This document shows, one piece after another, positions 1 through 8,337 of a stretch of DNA of 18,496 nucleotides; positions within the stretch are counted from its first letter, which is position 1; each line of letters begins with the position of its first letter. The notes under the pieces are model-generated. The model was not told the DNA's origin, did not search any database, and was given only the letters and a program-made list of their open reading frames with translations. Position numbers and translations under genes: made by a program. This DNA is from CAZAQB01 sp964487155 (GTDB lineage: Bacteria > Pseudomonadota > Gammaproteobacteria > Nitrococcales > Nitrococcaceae): contig CAZAQB010000065.1 of assembly GCA_964487155.1 (NCBI GenBank), forward strand, positions 1 to 18,496, in the 5' to 3' direction.

Positions 1-48
1 TGAGGACTGAGGACTGAGGACTGAGGACTGAGGACTGAGGACTGAGCA
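1..48. repeat. Tandem heptamer array (TGAGGAC)n, cut by the window edge
   Basis: Six perfect head-to-tail copies of TGAGGAC occupy positions 1-42, followed by a degenerate unit. The array probably continues to the left of the window. The same heptamer appears in the opposite orientation (TCAGTCC units) at 92-112 (three units, the middle one varied) and at 466-479 (two units). The array is in non-coding DNA, so it is not a coding phase-variation tract here. Confidence 0.9.
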
Positions 49-125
49 GAGCGTGCCCCCGCCCCGGCACCCGTCAAGCCCCGTCTTCAACTCAGTCCGC
101 AGTCCTCAGTCCTTGTCACTCTTTC

Positions 126-314
126 GGGTACTGGGTACTGGAGCGGCATCGGGCACGGTGGACCCTGGGCAAAGCCTTAACCTGACTTCGTCGCCCTGGA
201 AACGCCGGATGCGCTTCGCTTATCCGGCCTACGCGGGTCTTGGCCCGGGGCTGGGGATTTGGCGTAGTCGGCGGTCCGCAATACCCGGTAGCCCGCGAAG
301 ACGGTGGGTTTCGC
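126..314. repeat. Left arm of a ~190-bp inverted repeat flanking the DUF1841 gene
   Basis: The reverse complement of 1076-1261 aligns to this segment end to end with about nine mismatches and one 3-base indel (about 95% identity by hand alignment). The arm contains an REP-like hairpin (GCCGGAT/ATCCGGC, 203-227) and ends in GGTGGGTTTCGC, which begins a second hairpin family. No ORF in it looks like a gene. It may be a dispersed intergenic mosaic element or a non-autonomous mobile element. No clear target duplication was found. Confidence 0.85.
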
Positions 315-362
315 ATGCTCAGCCCCCCTACGACCGTCACCCGGCCTTCGGGGCAGAGGTAG

Positions 363-391
363 GCTGGGATGGAGCGCAGCGTAATCCCAGC
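363..391. repeat. GC hairpin repeat, GCTGGGAT/ATCCCAGC type
   Basis: A perfect 8-bp inverted repeat, GCTGGGAT (363-370) and ATCCCAGC (384-391), encloses the loop GGAGCGCAGCGTA. The loop closely matches that of the hairpins at 404-430 and 1061-1087, while the stem sequence differs on both sides. A half copy is at 18278-18299. Confidence 0.7.
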
Positions 392-403
392 ATCAACCAG
401 GAC

Positions 404-430
404 GGTGGGTTTCGCTTCGCTCCACCCACC
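404..430. repeat. GC hairpin repeat, GGTGGGT/ACCCACC type
   Basis: A perfect 7-bp inverted repeat, GGTGGGT (404-410) and ACCCACC (424-430), encloses a loop that is the complement of GGAGCGAAGCGAA and is followed by CTACG. The segment 401-430 is a second copy of the end of the adjacent long repeat arm. In the right arm (1061-1090) this hairpin is directly continuous with the arm, so the left copy looks interrupted by about 85 bp. Confidence 0.7.
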
Positions 431-524
431 CTACGCCCCCGCCCGGCGCCGCGCCGGCTGCCCACTCAGTCCTCAGTCCTTTCCACTCACTCCGTCCCAT
501 TCACCTGACAACGACGAAGATCCC

Positions 525-968
525 ATGCTCTTCGACACCGACCGTGACAGCCTGCGCCGCTTCTACGTGGACGCCTGGACCAAGGCCCAGGCAGGCGGCC
601 CCCTGACACCCATGGAGGCCCAGGTGGCCGACGTGGTGGCGGAACACCCGGAGTACCAGGCGGTGCTGAAGCATCCCGACCGGGCGGTTGGCCGCGAGTA
701 CCTGCCGGAGCAGGGAGAGACCAATCCGTTCCTGCACATGGGCCTGCACCTGGCCCTGCGCGAGCAGGTGGCCACCGACCGGCCCGCCGGGGTGGCCGCG
801 GTCCACCGCCTCCTCAGCCAACGCCTGGGCGGCGCCCACGACGCGGAGCACGCCATGATGGAATGCCTGGCCGAGGCCCTCTGGCAGGCCCAGCGCGACG
901 CCCGCCCGCCGGACGAGGCCGCCTACCTGGCGGCGCTGCAACGGCTGGCCGGCAAGGGGAAGGATTAG
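525..968 (+). CDS. DUF1841 family protein
   Basis: A 147-residue protein of unknown function matching what I know of the DUF1841 family (PF08897), a small soluble family of beta- and gammaproteobacteria. Signatures are the N-terminal RRFYVDAW (11-18), LTPMEAQVADVV (27-38), NPFLHMGLHLAL (67-78) and the C-terminal HDAEHAMMECLAEALW (105-120). Four histidines (71, 75, 105, 109) with nearby acidic residues sit in predicted helices and could bind a metal; this is inference. The ATG at 525 gives the usual family length. An upstream in-frame start at 369 would add residues translated from repeats and is rejected. There is no good Shine-Dalgarno. The gene is isolated between two arms of an inverted repeat, and an REP-like hairpin follows the stop. 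Confidence 0.88.
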   Translation: MLFDTDRDSLRRFYVDAWTKAQAGGPLTPMEAQVADVVAEHPEYQAVLKHPDRAVGREYLPEQGETNPFLHMGLHLALREQVATDRPAGVAAVHRLLSQRLGGAHDAEHAMMECLAEALWQAQRDARPPDEAAYLAALQRLAGKGKD

Positions 969-981
969 CCGCGCCTGAAGA

Positions 982-1017
982 CGCCGGATGCGGCGCTGCG
1001 CGCCTTATCCGGCCTAC
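982..1017. repeat. REP-like palindromic element downstream of the DUF1841 gene
   Basis: The sequence forms GCCGGAT-gc-GGCGC, a TGC loop, then GCGCC-tt-ATCCGGC, followed by CTACG. This closely resembles the enterobacterial REP/PU consensus, including the unpaired two-base step in the stem and the CTACG tail. It starts 14 bases after the stop at 968, so it probably stabilises the 3' end of the mRNA or assists termination. Related hairpins with a shorter upper stem are inside the inverted repeat arms (203-227 and 1159-1183). Confidence 0.75.
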
Positions 1018-1060
1018 GAGGGCTACCGGCCTGCCCGGCGCCCTGGCGAAGCCCGCGCAG

Positions 1061-1087
1061 GGTGGGTGGAGCGAAGCGAAACCCACC
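1061..1087. repeat. GC hairpin repeat, GGTGGGT/ACCCACC type (right copy)
   Basis: GGTGGGT (1061-1067) and ACCCACC (1081-1087) flank the loop GGAGCGAAGCGAA. This is the inverted counterpart of 404-430 and runs directly into the right arm of the long inverted repeat. Confidence 0.7.
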
Positions 1088-1261
1088 GTCTTCGCGGGGT
1101 ACCGGGTATTGCGGACCGCCTACGCCAAATCCCCAGCCGCGGGCCAAGAGCCGCGTAGGCCGGATAAGCGAAGCGCATCCGGCGTTTCCAGGGCGGCGAA
1201 GTCAGGTCAAGGCTTTGCCGAGGATCCACCGTGCCCGATGCGGCTCCAGTATCCAGTACCC
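1076..1261. repeat. Right arm of the ~190-bp inverted repeat
   Basis: Reverse-complement partner of 126-314, about 95% identical with one 3-base deletion relative to the left arm. It lies in the 341-bp gap between the DUF1841 gene and the GFA gene. Apart from this arm, the REP-like element and the hairpin at 1061-1087, I see nothing gene-like in 969-1309. Confidence 0.85.
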
Positions 1262-1309
1262 TGAGTCCGCGCTCCGGACCGGTTCGTTAACCATTCCACC
1301 AAGTGCACG

Positions 1310-1759
1310 TCAGTCGCCCGCATCCCCCTCCCCCCAGAGCTGCTGCAGGCGCAACTCTCCCTCGGGGTAGCTGGGCTCGTCGGCGGGGATCCGGTAGTAG
1401 TCGCCGGCGTCAGCGGTGAAGATATGCGCCGCCAGGGAGAGGCCGGTGGGCTCTTCCAGGCTGCCGGCGTGGATGCTCACGTGAGCGCCGGAGTCCGGCC
1501 GCCACAGCAGGCTCGCGCCGCAGATCCCGCAGAAGCCCCGCTGGGCGCTGTCCGAGGAGCGGTACCAGCGCAGGCCCGCCTCCGCCAGGAACTCGATGTG
1601 CTCGGGCCGGGCCGCGGTGGCCGCCACGAAGTGGCCGCTGGTGCGCCGGCATTGGCGGCAGTGGCAGGCCACCACCGGGCGCAGCGGCCCGCGCACCTGG
1701 AAGCGCACCGCCCCGCAGAGACAGCCGCCCCGGACAATGGGTTGCTGGTCGCCACTCAC
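1310..1759 (-). CDS. GFA/CENP-V domain zinc protein
   Basis: A 149-residue single-domain member of the GFA (glutathione-dependent formaldehyde-activating) family, PF04828. Visible zinc ligands are C13 and C15 (GGCLCGAV), C32-H-C34-xx-C37 (CHCRQCRRTSG), and C77-xx-C80 (FCGICGASL), the standard beta-tent zinc pattern. The family name comes from a proposed S-hydroxymethylglutathione synthase role, but most members have no proven substrate, so the reaction is unknown here. The start is a GTG whose last two bases begin the TGA stop of the upstream c-di-GMP gene (GTGA, 4-base overlap). A GGGAGG motif lies about 10 bases upstream, inside that gene. It is the last gene of the apparent argG operon, so translation is probably coupled. 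Confidence 0.88.
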   Translation of the reverse strand: MSGDQQPIVRGGCLCGAVRFQVRGPLRPVVACHCRQCRRTSGHFVAATAARPEHIEFLAEAGLRWYRSSDSAQRGFCGICGASLLWRPDSGAHVSIHAGSLEEPTGLSLAAHIFTADAGDYYRIPADEPSYPEGELRLQQLWGEGDAGD

Positions 1760-4241
1760 CGCCGACCCGCCTCCCGGGCTGCCAGGAACTGGGGCCGGTG
1801 GATGGCAAAGCCCTGGCCGTAGTCGATGCCGATGCGCTCCACCACGCCCCGGATGGCCTGGTCCTCCACGTACTCGGCGATGGTGCGGATGCCCATCATC
1901 TGACCTACTTCGTTGATGGACTCCACCATGCGGTAGTCCACCGTGTCGCGGGCGATGTGGCGCACGAAGGTGCCGTCGATCTTCAGGAAATCCACCGGCA
2001 GCCGGCGCAGGTAGCCAAACGAGCTCACCCCGCTGCCGAAGTCGTCCAGGGCGAACAGGCAGCCCCGGTTCTTAAGGGCCTCGATGAAGGCCTTGGCCCG
2101 GTCCAGGTTGGCGATCACGGCGGTTTCGGTGATCTCGAAGCAGAGGCTGCCCTCCGGCACCTGCCAGTTACGGATCTGCTCCAGGCAGTACTCAAGGAAG
2201 GCCTCGTCGCTCAGCGACTGGCCGGAGAGATTGATGCTGAACACGTCGATGCCCGCCAGCTGCTGGCGATGGGCCGGATCGGCAATCGCCTCCAGGGCCA
2301 GGCGCACCACCCGCCGGTCCAGTACCGGCATGCGGCTGAAGCGCTCTCCGGCGGGGATGAAACTGCCCGGCGCGATCGATTCCCCGTCTGCGCCGAGCAT
2401 GGTCAGCAGCAGTTCCGCCAGCACCGGAGCCCCCTGGCGCAGGGGCATGATGCGCTGGAAGCGCAGCCGGAAGGCGTCCTCCTCCAGGGCATCATGGATG
2501 CGGGTGGTCCAGCGCATCTGGCCCTGGTGGCGAAGCAGGTCCGGGTCCCGGGGATGAGCGACCTGGACCCGGCTGCGGCCCTGGTCCTTGGCGAGATAGC
2601 AGGCGGCATCGGCGGCCGCGAGCACGTCTGCCGGCGTCCCCCCGTCGGCGAGGGATACCAGGCCCATGCTGGCGCTCACCGTGTACGACCGGCCGTCCCA
2701 GCTGAAGCGGTAGTCGCGCAGGGCCGCAGCCAGGGCCTCGCCGCGGCGGCAGGCGTCCGCCTCGGTGGGAGCGCGCAACAGCAGGCCGAACTCGTCGCCG
2801 CCCAGGCGGGCGAGCACGTCCTCCTCGCCGAGCCGGCCCCGCAGGCGCTCGGCCACATCCTTGAGCAATTCGTCGCCGGCCAGGTGGCCGCAGGTGTCGT
2901 TGACCACCTTGAACTGGTCCAGGTCCAGGTAGCACATCACCGAGGGCTGGCCGTCCCGGGCCCGGTTGATGGCATTCCACAGCCGGATCTCGAACTCCCG
3001 GCGGTTGATCAGGCCGGTGAGGGTGTCGTGCTGGGCCTGATAGGCCATGACCCGGGCCATGCTGCGCAGCTCGGAGACGTCATGGATCACCACCACCACG
3101 CCGCGGTTGCCGCCGGTGCTGGCCCGGATCGGCGAGGCGGTGACCTCCACGGCATGCTCGTGGCGGCCCTGCCGCGGCCACAGGGCCGTCTCCTGCTCCA
3201 AGCGCAGTACGCCGCCGTGGCTGAGGCAGGCGGCCACCGGGTCGGCGGGCGCGACGGAGTCCGGATCTCCCAGGAGCAGCACCTCGCCGAGGGGCCGGCC
3301 CCGGGCCTCGTCGACTGACCAGCCGGTGAGCCGCTCCGCCACCGGATTCAGGTAGGTGATGCAACCCCCGGTGTCGGTGGTCAGGACGCCGTCGCCGATG
3401 GAATTGAGGGTGACCTGGACGTTGTCCTTCTCGGCATTCAGGTCGCCGATCAGGTCTTCGCGTTCATGGGCGAGCCGCATGGAGCGGCGCACCAGCTGCG
3501 AGGTGTGCACGGCCACCACGCTTATCCCCAGCACGGCGGCCAGCACCGCCAGCGGCATCCAGGCCGGCAGTCCGACTGCGGACCAGGCAAACCAGGCGCA
3601 GATGGCCGCCAGCACCGGCGCGGCGAATGAAACCGAGGCGGGCAGGTGGAAGCCCAGCAGCGAGAAGCCGCCAAAGGCAAGGGCGGCCAGCACCACCAGC
3701 ATGAAGGTCACCTCGGGCCGGCCGGCGTCCCCGGGCAGCATGGCCACCACCGCCGCCCAGCCCAGGCCCTGCAGGCCCACCAGCACCGTAGCAGTCGTCA
3801 TCCAGGGCCGCGGGGAGCTGAACCGGGCGGAGCGTCGCTGGAACTGCCAGGCGAGCAGGCAACGGGCCAGGCCCACCGCCAGGACGGCGCACAGCCAGCC
3901 GGCCACCCAGCCTGGCGGCACCATCACAGACAGGACCACGGAGAACACCAGGGCGGCCAGGCCGTTGACCCCCAGGGCGATTCCGGAGAGGCTCATCAGG
4001 CTCTGCAGTTGCTCCCGCTGCACCCGTTCGCCCAGGCCGTCGGCCTGGGGCGCGGTCTCGGCGGCAGCGGCGGCCTGGCCGCTGTCATCGGGTGGGTGGG
4101 AAGAGGCCCTGGGCGCCTCCAGCAACGCGCGCAGCAGTTGGGGAGCGCCGTCGTCCGCCGTCGGCACCTCACGCTGCCAGCCATCATCGGACGGCGCCGC
4201 CGGGGCGCCGTCCGTGTGCTGGAGCTGGACCCGGGCCTCGC

Positions 4242-4245
<4 letters not shown>
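1756..4245 (-). CDS. Membrane PAS-GGDEF-EAL cyclic-di-GMP turnover protein
   Basis: An 829-residue protein. A Pro/Ala-rich cytoplasmic tail (1-80) precedes about six hydrophobic segments (about 85-250) resembling a MASE-type sensor, then a PAS domain (about 275-395), GGDEF (about 400-565) and EAL (about 580-820). The cyclase signature is intact (LGGDEF 481-486, DLDQFKVVND 441-450). The RxxD inhibitory site is not: the expected Arg is Gly473 (GEED). In the EAL domain the signature reads ELL (611-613), but the expected metal and catalytic residues are present by alignment: E611, N672, E704, D734-D735, K755, E791 and Q811. It probably hydrolyses c-di-GMP, with the GGDEF domain either active or acting as a GTP sensor. 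The start is a GTG overlapping the argG stop (GTGA), with a weak, close Shine-Dalgarno. Confidence 0.93.
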
Positions 4246-5459
<1,214 letters not shown>

Positions 5460-5520
5460 GAATTCCCCCGGAACATGCCCTGGCCTGCCATGCGGCCGCA
5501 GGGCGTCCACTGTTTTTACG

Positions 5521-5526
5521 GTTATA
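5521..5526 (-). promoter_or_regulatory. Possible -10 element for the argG operon
   Basis: On the minus strand TATAAC lies about 60 bases upstream of the argG start codon, in a locally less GC-rich stretch. No convincing -35 hexamer is found at 16-18 bp, so this is only a candidate. Confidence 0.3.
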
Positions 5527-5650
5527 GACCAGCTAACCCCGTGGGCCACCAGCAAATCAATTCCGCACTCTAACAAGCTTCGTGCCGGTATTGGCAGTTC
5601 CCCGGCGCGTTTACTGTGCCCCGGGACAGCCGTCTGGCACCGCGTATCAG

Positions 5651-5771
5651 CCACAGATGAACACAGAGGGTTCATGGGAGCCGCGACGCGCGGCTGACTG
5701 CATGGAATCGCCGAGCCGCGCCCGCGCTGCGCACCACCCCTGCATCCCTGTTAATCAGGGTTCATCTGTGG
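5651..5771. repeat. Nested inverted repeats between argG and pyrC
   Basis: CCACAGATGAAC (5651-5662) and its exact reverse complement (5760-5771) are 97 bp apart. Between them are two further hairpins: AGCCGCG-ACG-CGCGGCT (5679-5695) and CCCTG-TTAAT-CAGGG (5746-5760). The outer motif resembles a dispersed intergenic repeat I have seen in several proteobacteria (CCACAGATGAACACAG). The rest of the 359-bp gap 5460-5818 holds only the two promoter regions; no gene is seen. Confidence 0.75.
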
Positions 5772-5818
5772 CCCCGGGTCCGGCTAGACTCGCAGGCCAG
5801 CCCCGCCGGACACACAGC

Positions 5819-6859
5819 ATGCCCCAGACCCTCACTATTCGGCAGCCGGACGACTGGCACCTGCATCTGCGCGACGGCGCGAGTCTCCGGCAAACGGTGG
5901 CCGCCAGCGCCCGCAGCTTTGCCCGGGCCATCGTCATGCCCAACCTGCAACCGCCGGTCACCGACCTGGACGCCGCCCTGGCCTACCGGCAGCGCATCCT
6001 GGCGGCGCTGCCGGCGGGCAGCGACTTCCAGCCGCTGATGACCCTCTACCTGACCGACACCACCGGGCCTGCCACCATCCAGGCGGCCGCGGACAGCGGC
6101 GCAGTGTTTGGCGTCAAGCTCTATCCTGCGGGGGCGACCACCCATTCCGACGCCGGCGTCACCGACCTGGCGCGCTGCACGCCGGCCCTGGAGGCCATGG
6201 CCGAGGCCGGCCTGCCGCTGCTGGTCCACGGCGAGGTGACCGACCCGCAGGTGGACATCTTCGACCGGGAGCGGGTGTTCCTGGAGCGGGTGCTCGCCCC
6301 GTTGCTGGAGCGCCATCCCCGCTTGCGGGTGGTGCTGGAGCATGTCACCAGCCGCGCCGCGGTGGAGTTCGTGCGCCAGGGCCCGGAGCGCCTGGCCGCC
6401 ACGCTCACCGCCCACCACCTGCTGATCAATCGCAACCACCTGCTTGCCGGGGGGATCCGCCCCCATCACTACTGCCTGCCGGTGGCCAAGCGCGAGCACG
6501 ACCGGGAGGCCCTGCTGCAAGCCGCCGTGTCCGGGCACCCGCGGTTCTTCCTGGGCACCGACAGCGCCCCCCACACCAGAACCGCGAAGGAGGCCGCCTG
6601 CGGCTGCGCCGGCATCTACACCGCCCCCCTGGCGCTGGAGCTCTACGCCCGCGCCTTCGAACAGGCAGGGGCCCTGGAGCGGCTGGACGACTTTGCCGGC
6701 CGCTTCGGCGCAGCGTTCTACGGCCTGCCACTGAACAGCGGCCGGGTCACCCTGGAGCGGGAATCCTGGACAGTGCCGGAGGCCTATCCCCTGGGGACCG
6801 AGACGGTGCGCCCCATGGCTGCCGGCGAGACCCTGGAGTGGCGCCTGCGCGGCCCCTGA
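5819..6859 (+). CDS. pyrC: Dihydroorotase (class II)
   Basis: A 346-residue zinc amidohydrolase that cyclises N-carbamoyl-aspartate to dihydroorotate in pyrimidine synthesis. Metal-site residues are all visible: H14 and H16 (WHLHLRDG), K100 (GVKLYPAG, the carboxylated lysine), H137 (LVHGEV), H175 (LEHVTS) and D248 (LGTDSAPH). Length fits the E. coli-type PyrC homodimer. The ATG at 5819 gives the typical MPQTLTIRQPDDWHLHLRDG N-terminus. The longer in-frame ORF from 5582 runs through the intergenic repeat and is rejected. The Shine-Dalgarno is weak. TAGACT at 5785-5790 could be a -10, giving a very short leader. It is transcribed divergently from argG and in the same direction as rnt. Confidence 0.97.
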   Translation: MPQTLTIRQPDDWHLHLRDGASLRQTVAASARSFARAIVMPNLQPPVTDLDAALAYRQRILAALPAGSDFQPLMTLYLTDTTGPATIQAAADSGAVFGVKLYPAGATTHSDAGVTDLARCTPALEAMAEAGLPLLVHGEVTDPQVDIFDRERVFLERVLAPLLERHPRLRVVLEHVTSRAAVEFVRQGPERLAATLTAHHLLINRNHLLAGGIRPHHYCLPVAKREHDREALLQAAVSGHPRFFLGTDSAPHTRTAKEAACGCAGIYTAPLALELYARAFEQAGALERLDDFAGRFGAAFYGLPLNSGRVTLERESWTVPEAYPLGTETVRPMAAGETLEWRLRGP

Positions 6860-6910
6860 GCAAAGCGCCCCAGTCAGCCCGGGACGGACCGCATCGCGCG
6901 GCAGCCCCGG

Positions 6911-6939
6911 TTGCGTGGAGCAGGCGCCCCCCGTAGCAT
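6911..6939 (+). promoter_or_regulatory. Candidate sigma-70 promoter for rnt
   Basis: TTGCGT (6911-6916) and TAGCAT (6934-6939) are separated by exactly 17 bp in the 157-bp pyrC-rnt gap, about 75 bp before the chosen rnt start. The -35 matches three and the -10 four of six consensus positions. Confidence 0.4.
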
Positions 6940-7016
6940 GATTCACGGTGGCGGCCCGCATCGGCTGCCCCGTCCAGCCCCTCGCCCACCACCGCTCCAG
7001 CCCACGGGAGCCGCCC

Positions 7017-7694
7017 TTGAGCGTCGAACATAGCGGAGGCGATCAGCCTCCCCGATCCATCGCCCGCCGATTCCGGACATTTCTCCCCGTGGTGGTGGAC
7101 ATCGAAACCGGCGGTCTGATGGCCGCCACCGACGCCGTGCTGCAGATCGCCGCGGTGATCCTGCGCATGGACAATGTGGGACGGCTATTCCCGGCCCAGA
7201 CTGTGAGCTGCCACGTGGCGCCGTTCCCGGGCGCGCGCCTGGACCCGAAGAGCCTGGAGCTGAACCGCATCGACCCCGACCACCCGCTGCGCATGGCCAA
7301 ATCCGAGGAGGACGCCCTGCGCCATATCTTCCGCCCGGTGCGCCAGGAGATTCGCGAAACCGGCTGCACCCGCGCCGTGCTGGTGGGCCACAACGCCTGG
7401 TTCGACCTCGGTTTCCTGAACGCAGCGGTGCAACGGGCGGCGGTCAAGCGCAACCCGTTCCATCCGTTCAGCTGCTTCGACACCGCCACCCTGGCAGGCC
7501 TGGCGTATGGCCAGACGGTCCTGGCCCGGGCGGTGCGCGCCTCAGGGTCGGAGTGGGACGGCCGGGAGGCCCACTCCGCCATCTACGACGCGGAGAAGAC
7601 GGCGGAGCTGTTCTGCGCCATCGTCAACCACTGGGACGAGCTGCACGGCTTCCCCGACTATGGCGACCCGGGCAACCTGTCCGAGAACGGCTGA
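7017..7694 (+). CDS. rnt: Ribonuclease T
   Basis: A 3'-5' exoribonuclease of the DEDDh family that trims tRNA and other stable RNA 3' ends. I choose a TTG start at 7017, giving 225 residues, because GGGAG lies six bases upstream and the length equals that of known RNase T. A GTG at 6948 would add 23 residues without family support, and no ATG gives a full-length domain. The DEDDh residues are D28 and E30 (VVVDIETGG), D130 (GHNAWFDLGFL), H186 and D191 (EAHSAIYDAEKTAELF). The RFRTFLPVVVDIETGG block and the SCFDTATLAGLAYGQTVL segment are characteristic. The gene converges on grxD, and the two share a hairpin over their stop codons. Confidence 0.94.
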   Translation: MSVEHSGGDQPPRSIARRFRTFLPVVVDIETGGLMAATDAVLQIAAVILRMDNVGRLFPAQTVSCHVAPFPGARLDPKSLELNRIDPDHPLRMAKSEEDALRHIFRPVRQEIRETGCTRAVLVGHNAWFDLGFLNAAVQRAAVKRNPFHPFSCFDTATLAGLAYGQTVLARAVRASGSEWDGREAHSAIYDAEKTAELFCAIVNHWDELHGFPDYGDPGNLSENG

Positions 7695-7712
7695 GCCGGC
7701 GCGGCTCAGCCG
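7688..7712. terminator. Symmetric hairpin shared by convergent rnt and grxD
   Basis: CGGCTGAGCC (7688-7697) and GGCTCAGCCG (7703-7712) form a perfect 10-bp stem with a 5-base loop. The rnt TGA (7692-7694) is in one arm and the grxD TGA (7706-7708 on the minus strand) is in the other. There is no U-tract on either side, so it may be a weak bidirectional terminator or a 3'-end protector. Confidence 0.65.
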
Positions 7713-8038
7713 CTGGCCTCGCCGCCGGCGGCCTCCTGCAAGAGCTTCTGCAGCTCGCCGCTCTGGTACATCTCCATCACGATGTCGCAGCCCCCCACCA
7801 ACTCGCCGTTGACGTACAGCTGCGGAATGGTGGGCCAGTTGCCGAAGTCCTTGACGCCCTGCCGGACGCCCTCGTCCTCCAGCACGTTCACGTAGGCGAA
7901 CTTCACGCCGCAGCCGCCCAGGGCCTGGGCGGTGCGCATGGAGAAACCGCACTGGGGAAACTGGGGCGTGCCCTTCATGTACAGCACCACGGGGTTCTCC
8001 CGCACCTGCTGGGCGATCACTTCCTGGATGTCGGACAT
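7706..8038 (-). CDS. grxD: Monothiol glutaredoxin, Grx4 type
   Basis: A 110-residue monothiol glutaredoxin. The active site CGFS sits in QFPQCGFSMRTAQAL (about residues 26-40), preceded by VVLYMKGTP, the glutathione-binding lysine region. TIPQLYVNGELVGGCDI is the cis-Pro and GSH-binding segment. Family members bind a bridged [2Fe-2S] cluster with BolA or a second monomer and take part in Fe-S trafficking. The ATG at 8038 gives MSDIQEVI, and AGAGGT lies about 9 bases upstream. A longer ORF (to 8350) adds 104 low-complexity residues and is rejected. It is convergent with rnt. Confidence 0.96.
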   Translation of the reverse strand: MSDIQEVIAQQVRENPVVLYMKGTPQFPQCGFSMRTAQALGGCGVKFAYVNVLEDEGVRQGVKDFGNWPTIPQLYVNGELVGGCDIVMEMYQSGELQKLLQEAAGGEASG

Positions 8039-8098
8039 GGATGACCTCTGCACATGGGCCCGGGGGCCCGGGTGAATTTCAGACTCTCCCGGTGGGTT

Positions 8099-8127
8099 AT
8101 TGTCGGTACCGAGCGGCGCCCGCGCAA
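8099..8127 (-). promoter_or_regulatory. Candidate sigma-70 promoter for grxD
   Basis: On the minus strand TTGCGC (8127-8122) and GACAAT (8104-8099) are 17 bp apart, about 60 bases before the grxD start. The -10 matches four of six and the -35 three of six. Confidence 0.35.
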
Positions 8128-8282
8128 GACCGGCGGGCCGCGCCGCGGCAGACCGCAGGCGCAAGGCACGGGCGCCAGGGCGCCGTTGCGCTTGCTGCGG
8201 CGGCCGAACCCCGAGCCCTGCCGGCCCTGTCACCGGAATCGGCTCAAGTGCGGCAACGACAAAAATCCGCGCTTTCCTCGCT

Positions 8283-8310
8283 GGAAATGGCATTTCCGGG
8301 AAGATTGACG
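8283..8310 (+). promoter_or_regulatory. Palindrome and TTGACG upstream of rhlB
   Basis: GGAAAT-GGC-ATTTCC (8283-8297) is a perfect operator-like dyad, followed at 8305-8310 by TTGACG, a good -35 match. No good -10 follows at 17 bp, and the rhlB ATG is at 8338, so the arrangement is uncertain. Otherwise the 299-bp gap 8039-8337 holds only GC-rich sequence and the grxD leader; the short ORFs there look spurious. Confidence 0.3.
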
Positions 8311-8337
8311 GCCGCAAACGCGGTACCCTACGCGCCC

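Noticed and set aside
116..340. Short ORFs in the repeat arms, with a near-identical copy at 1062-1370
   Set aside because: Their similarity to each other comes from the underlying inverted repeat. They are repeat-derived, not conserved proteins.
1..1309. CRISPR array
   Set aside because: The repeats are heptamers and dispersed hairpins in both orientations, with no regular spacers and no cas genes.
1798..3318. A 506-residue open frame on the plus strand opposite the GGDEF-EAL gene
   Set aside because: It is the antisense of a well-supported gene, with His/Ala/Gly-rich composition and no recognisable domain.
5460..5600. An ArgR operator upstream of argG
   Set aside because: No TGAAT...ATTCA-type box is visible; only a TATAAC -10 candidate is.
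5762..6961. A 399-residue minus-strand frame opposite pyrC
   Set aside because: It is a shadow of pyrC, with Gly/Gln/Val-rich composition and no family match.
8054..8308. An 84-residue plus-strand ORF with a CxxC...C cluster before rhlB
   Set aside because: It lies in the grxD leader and promoter region, has no Shine-Dalgarno, is Arg/Pro-rich, and resembles chance coding in GC-rich DNA.
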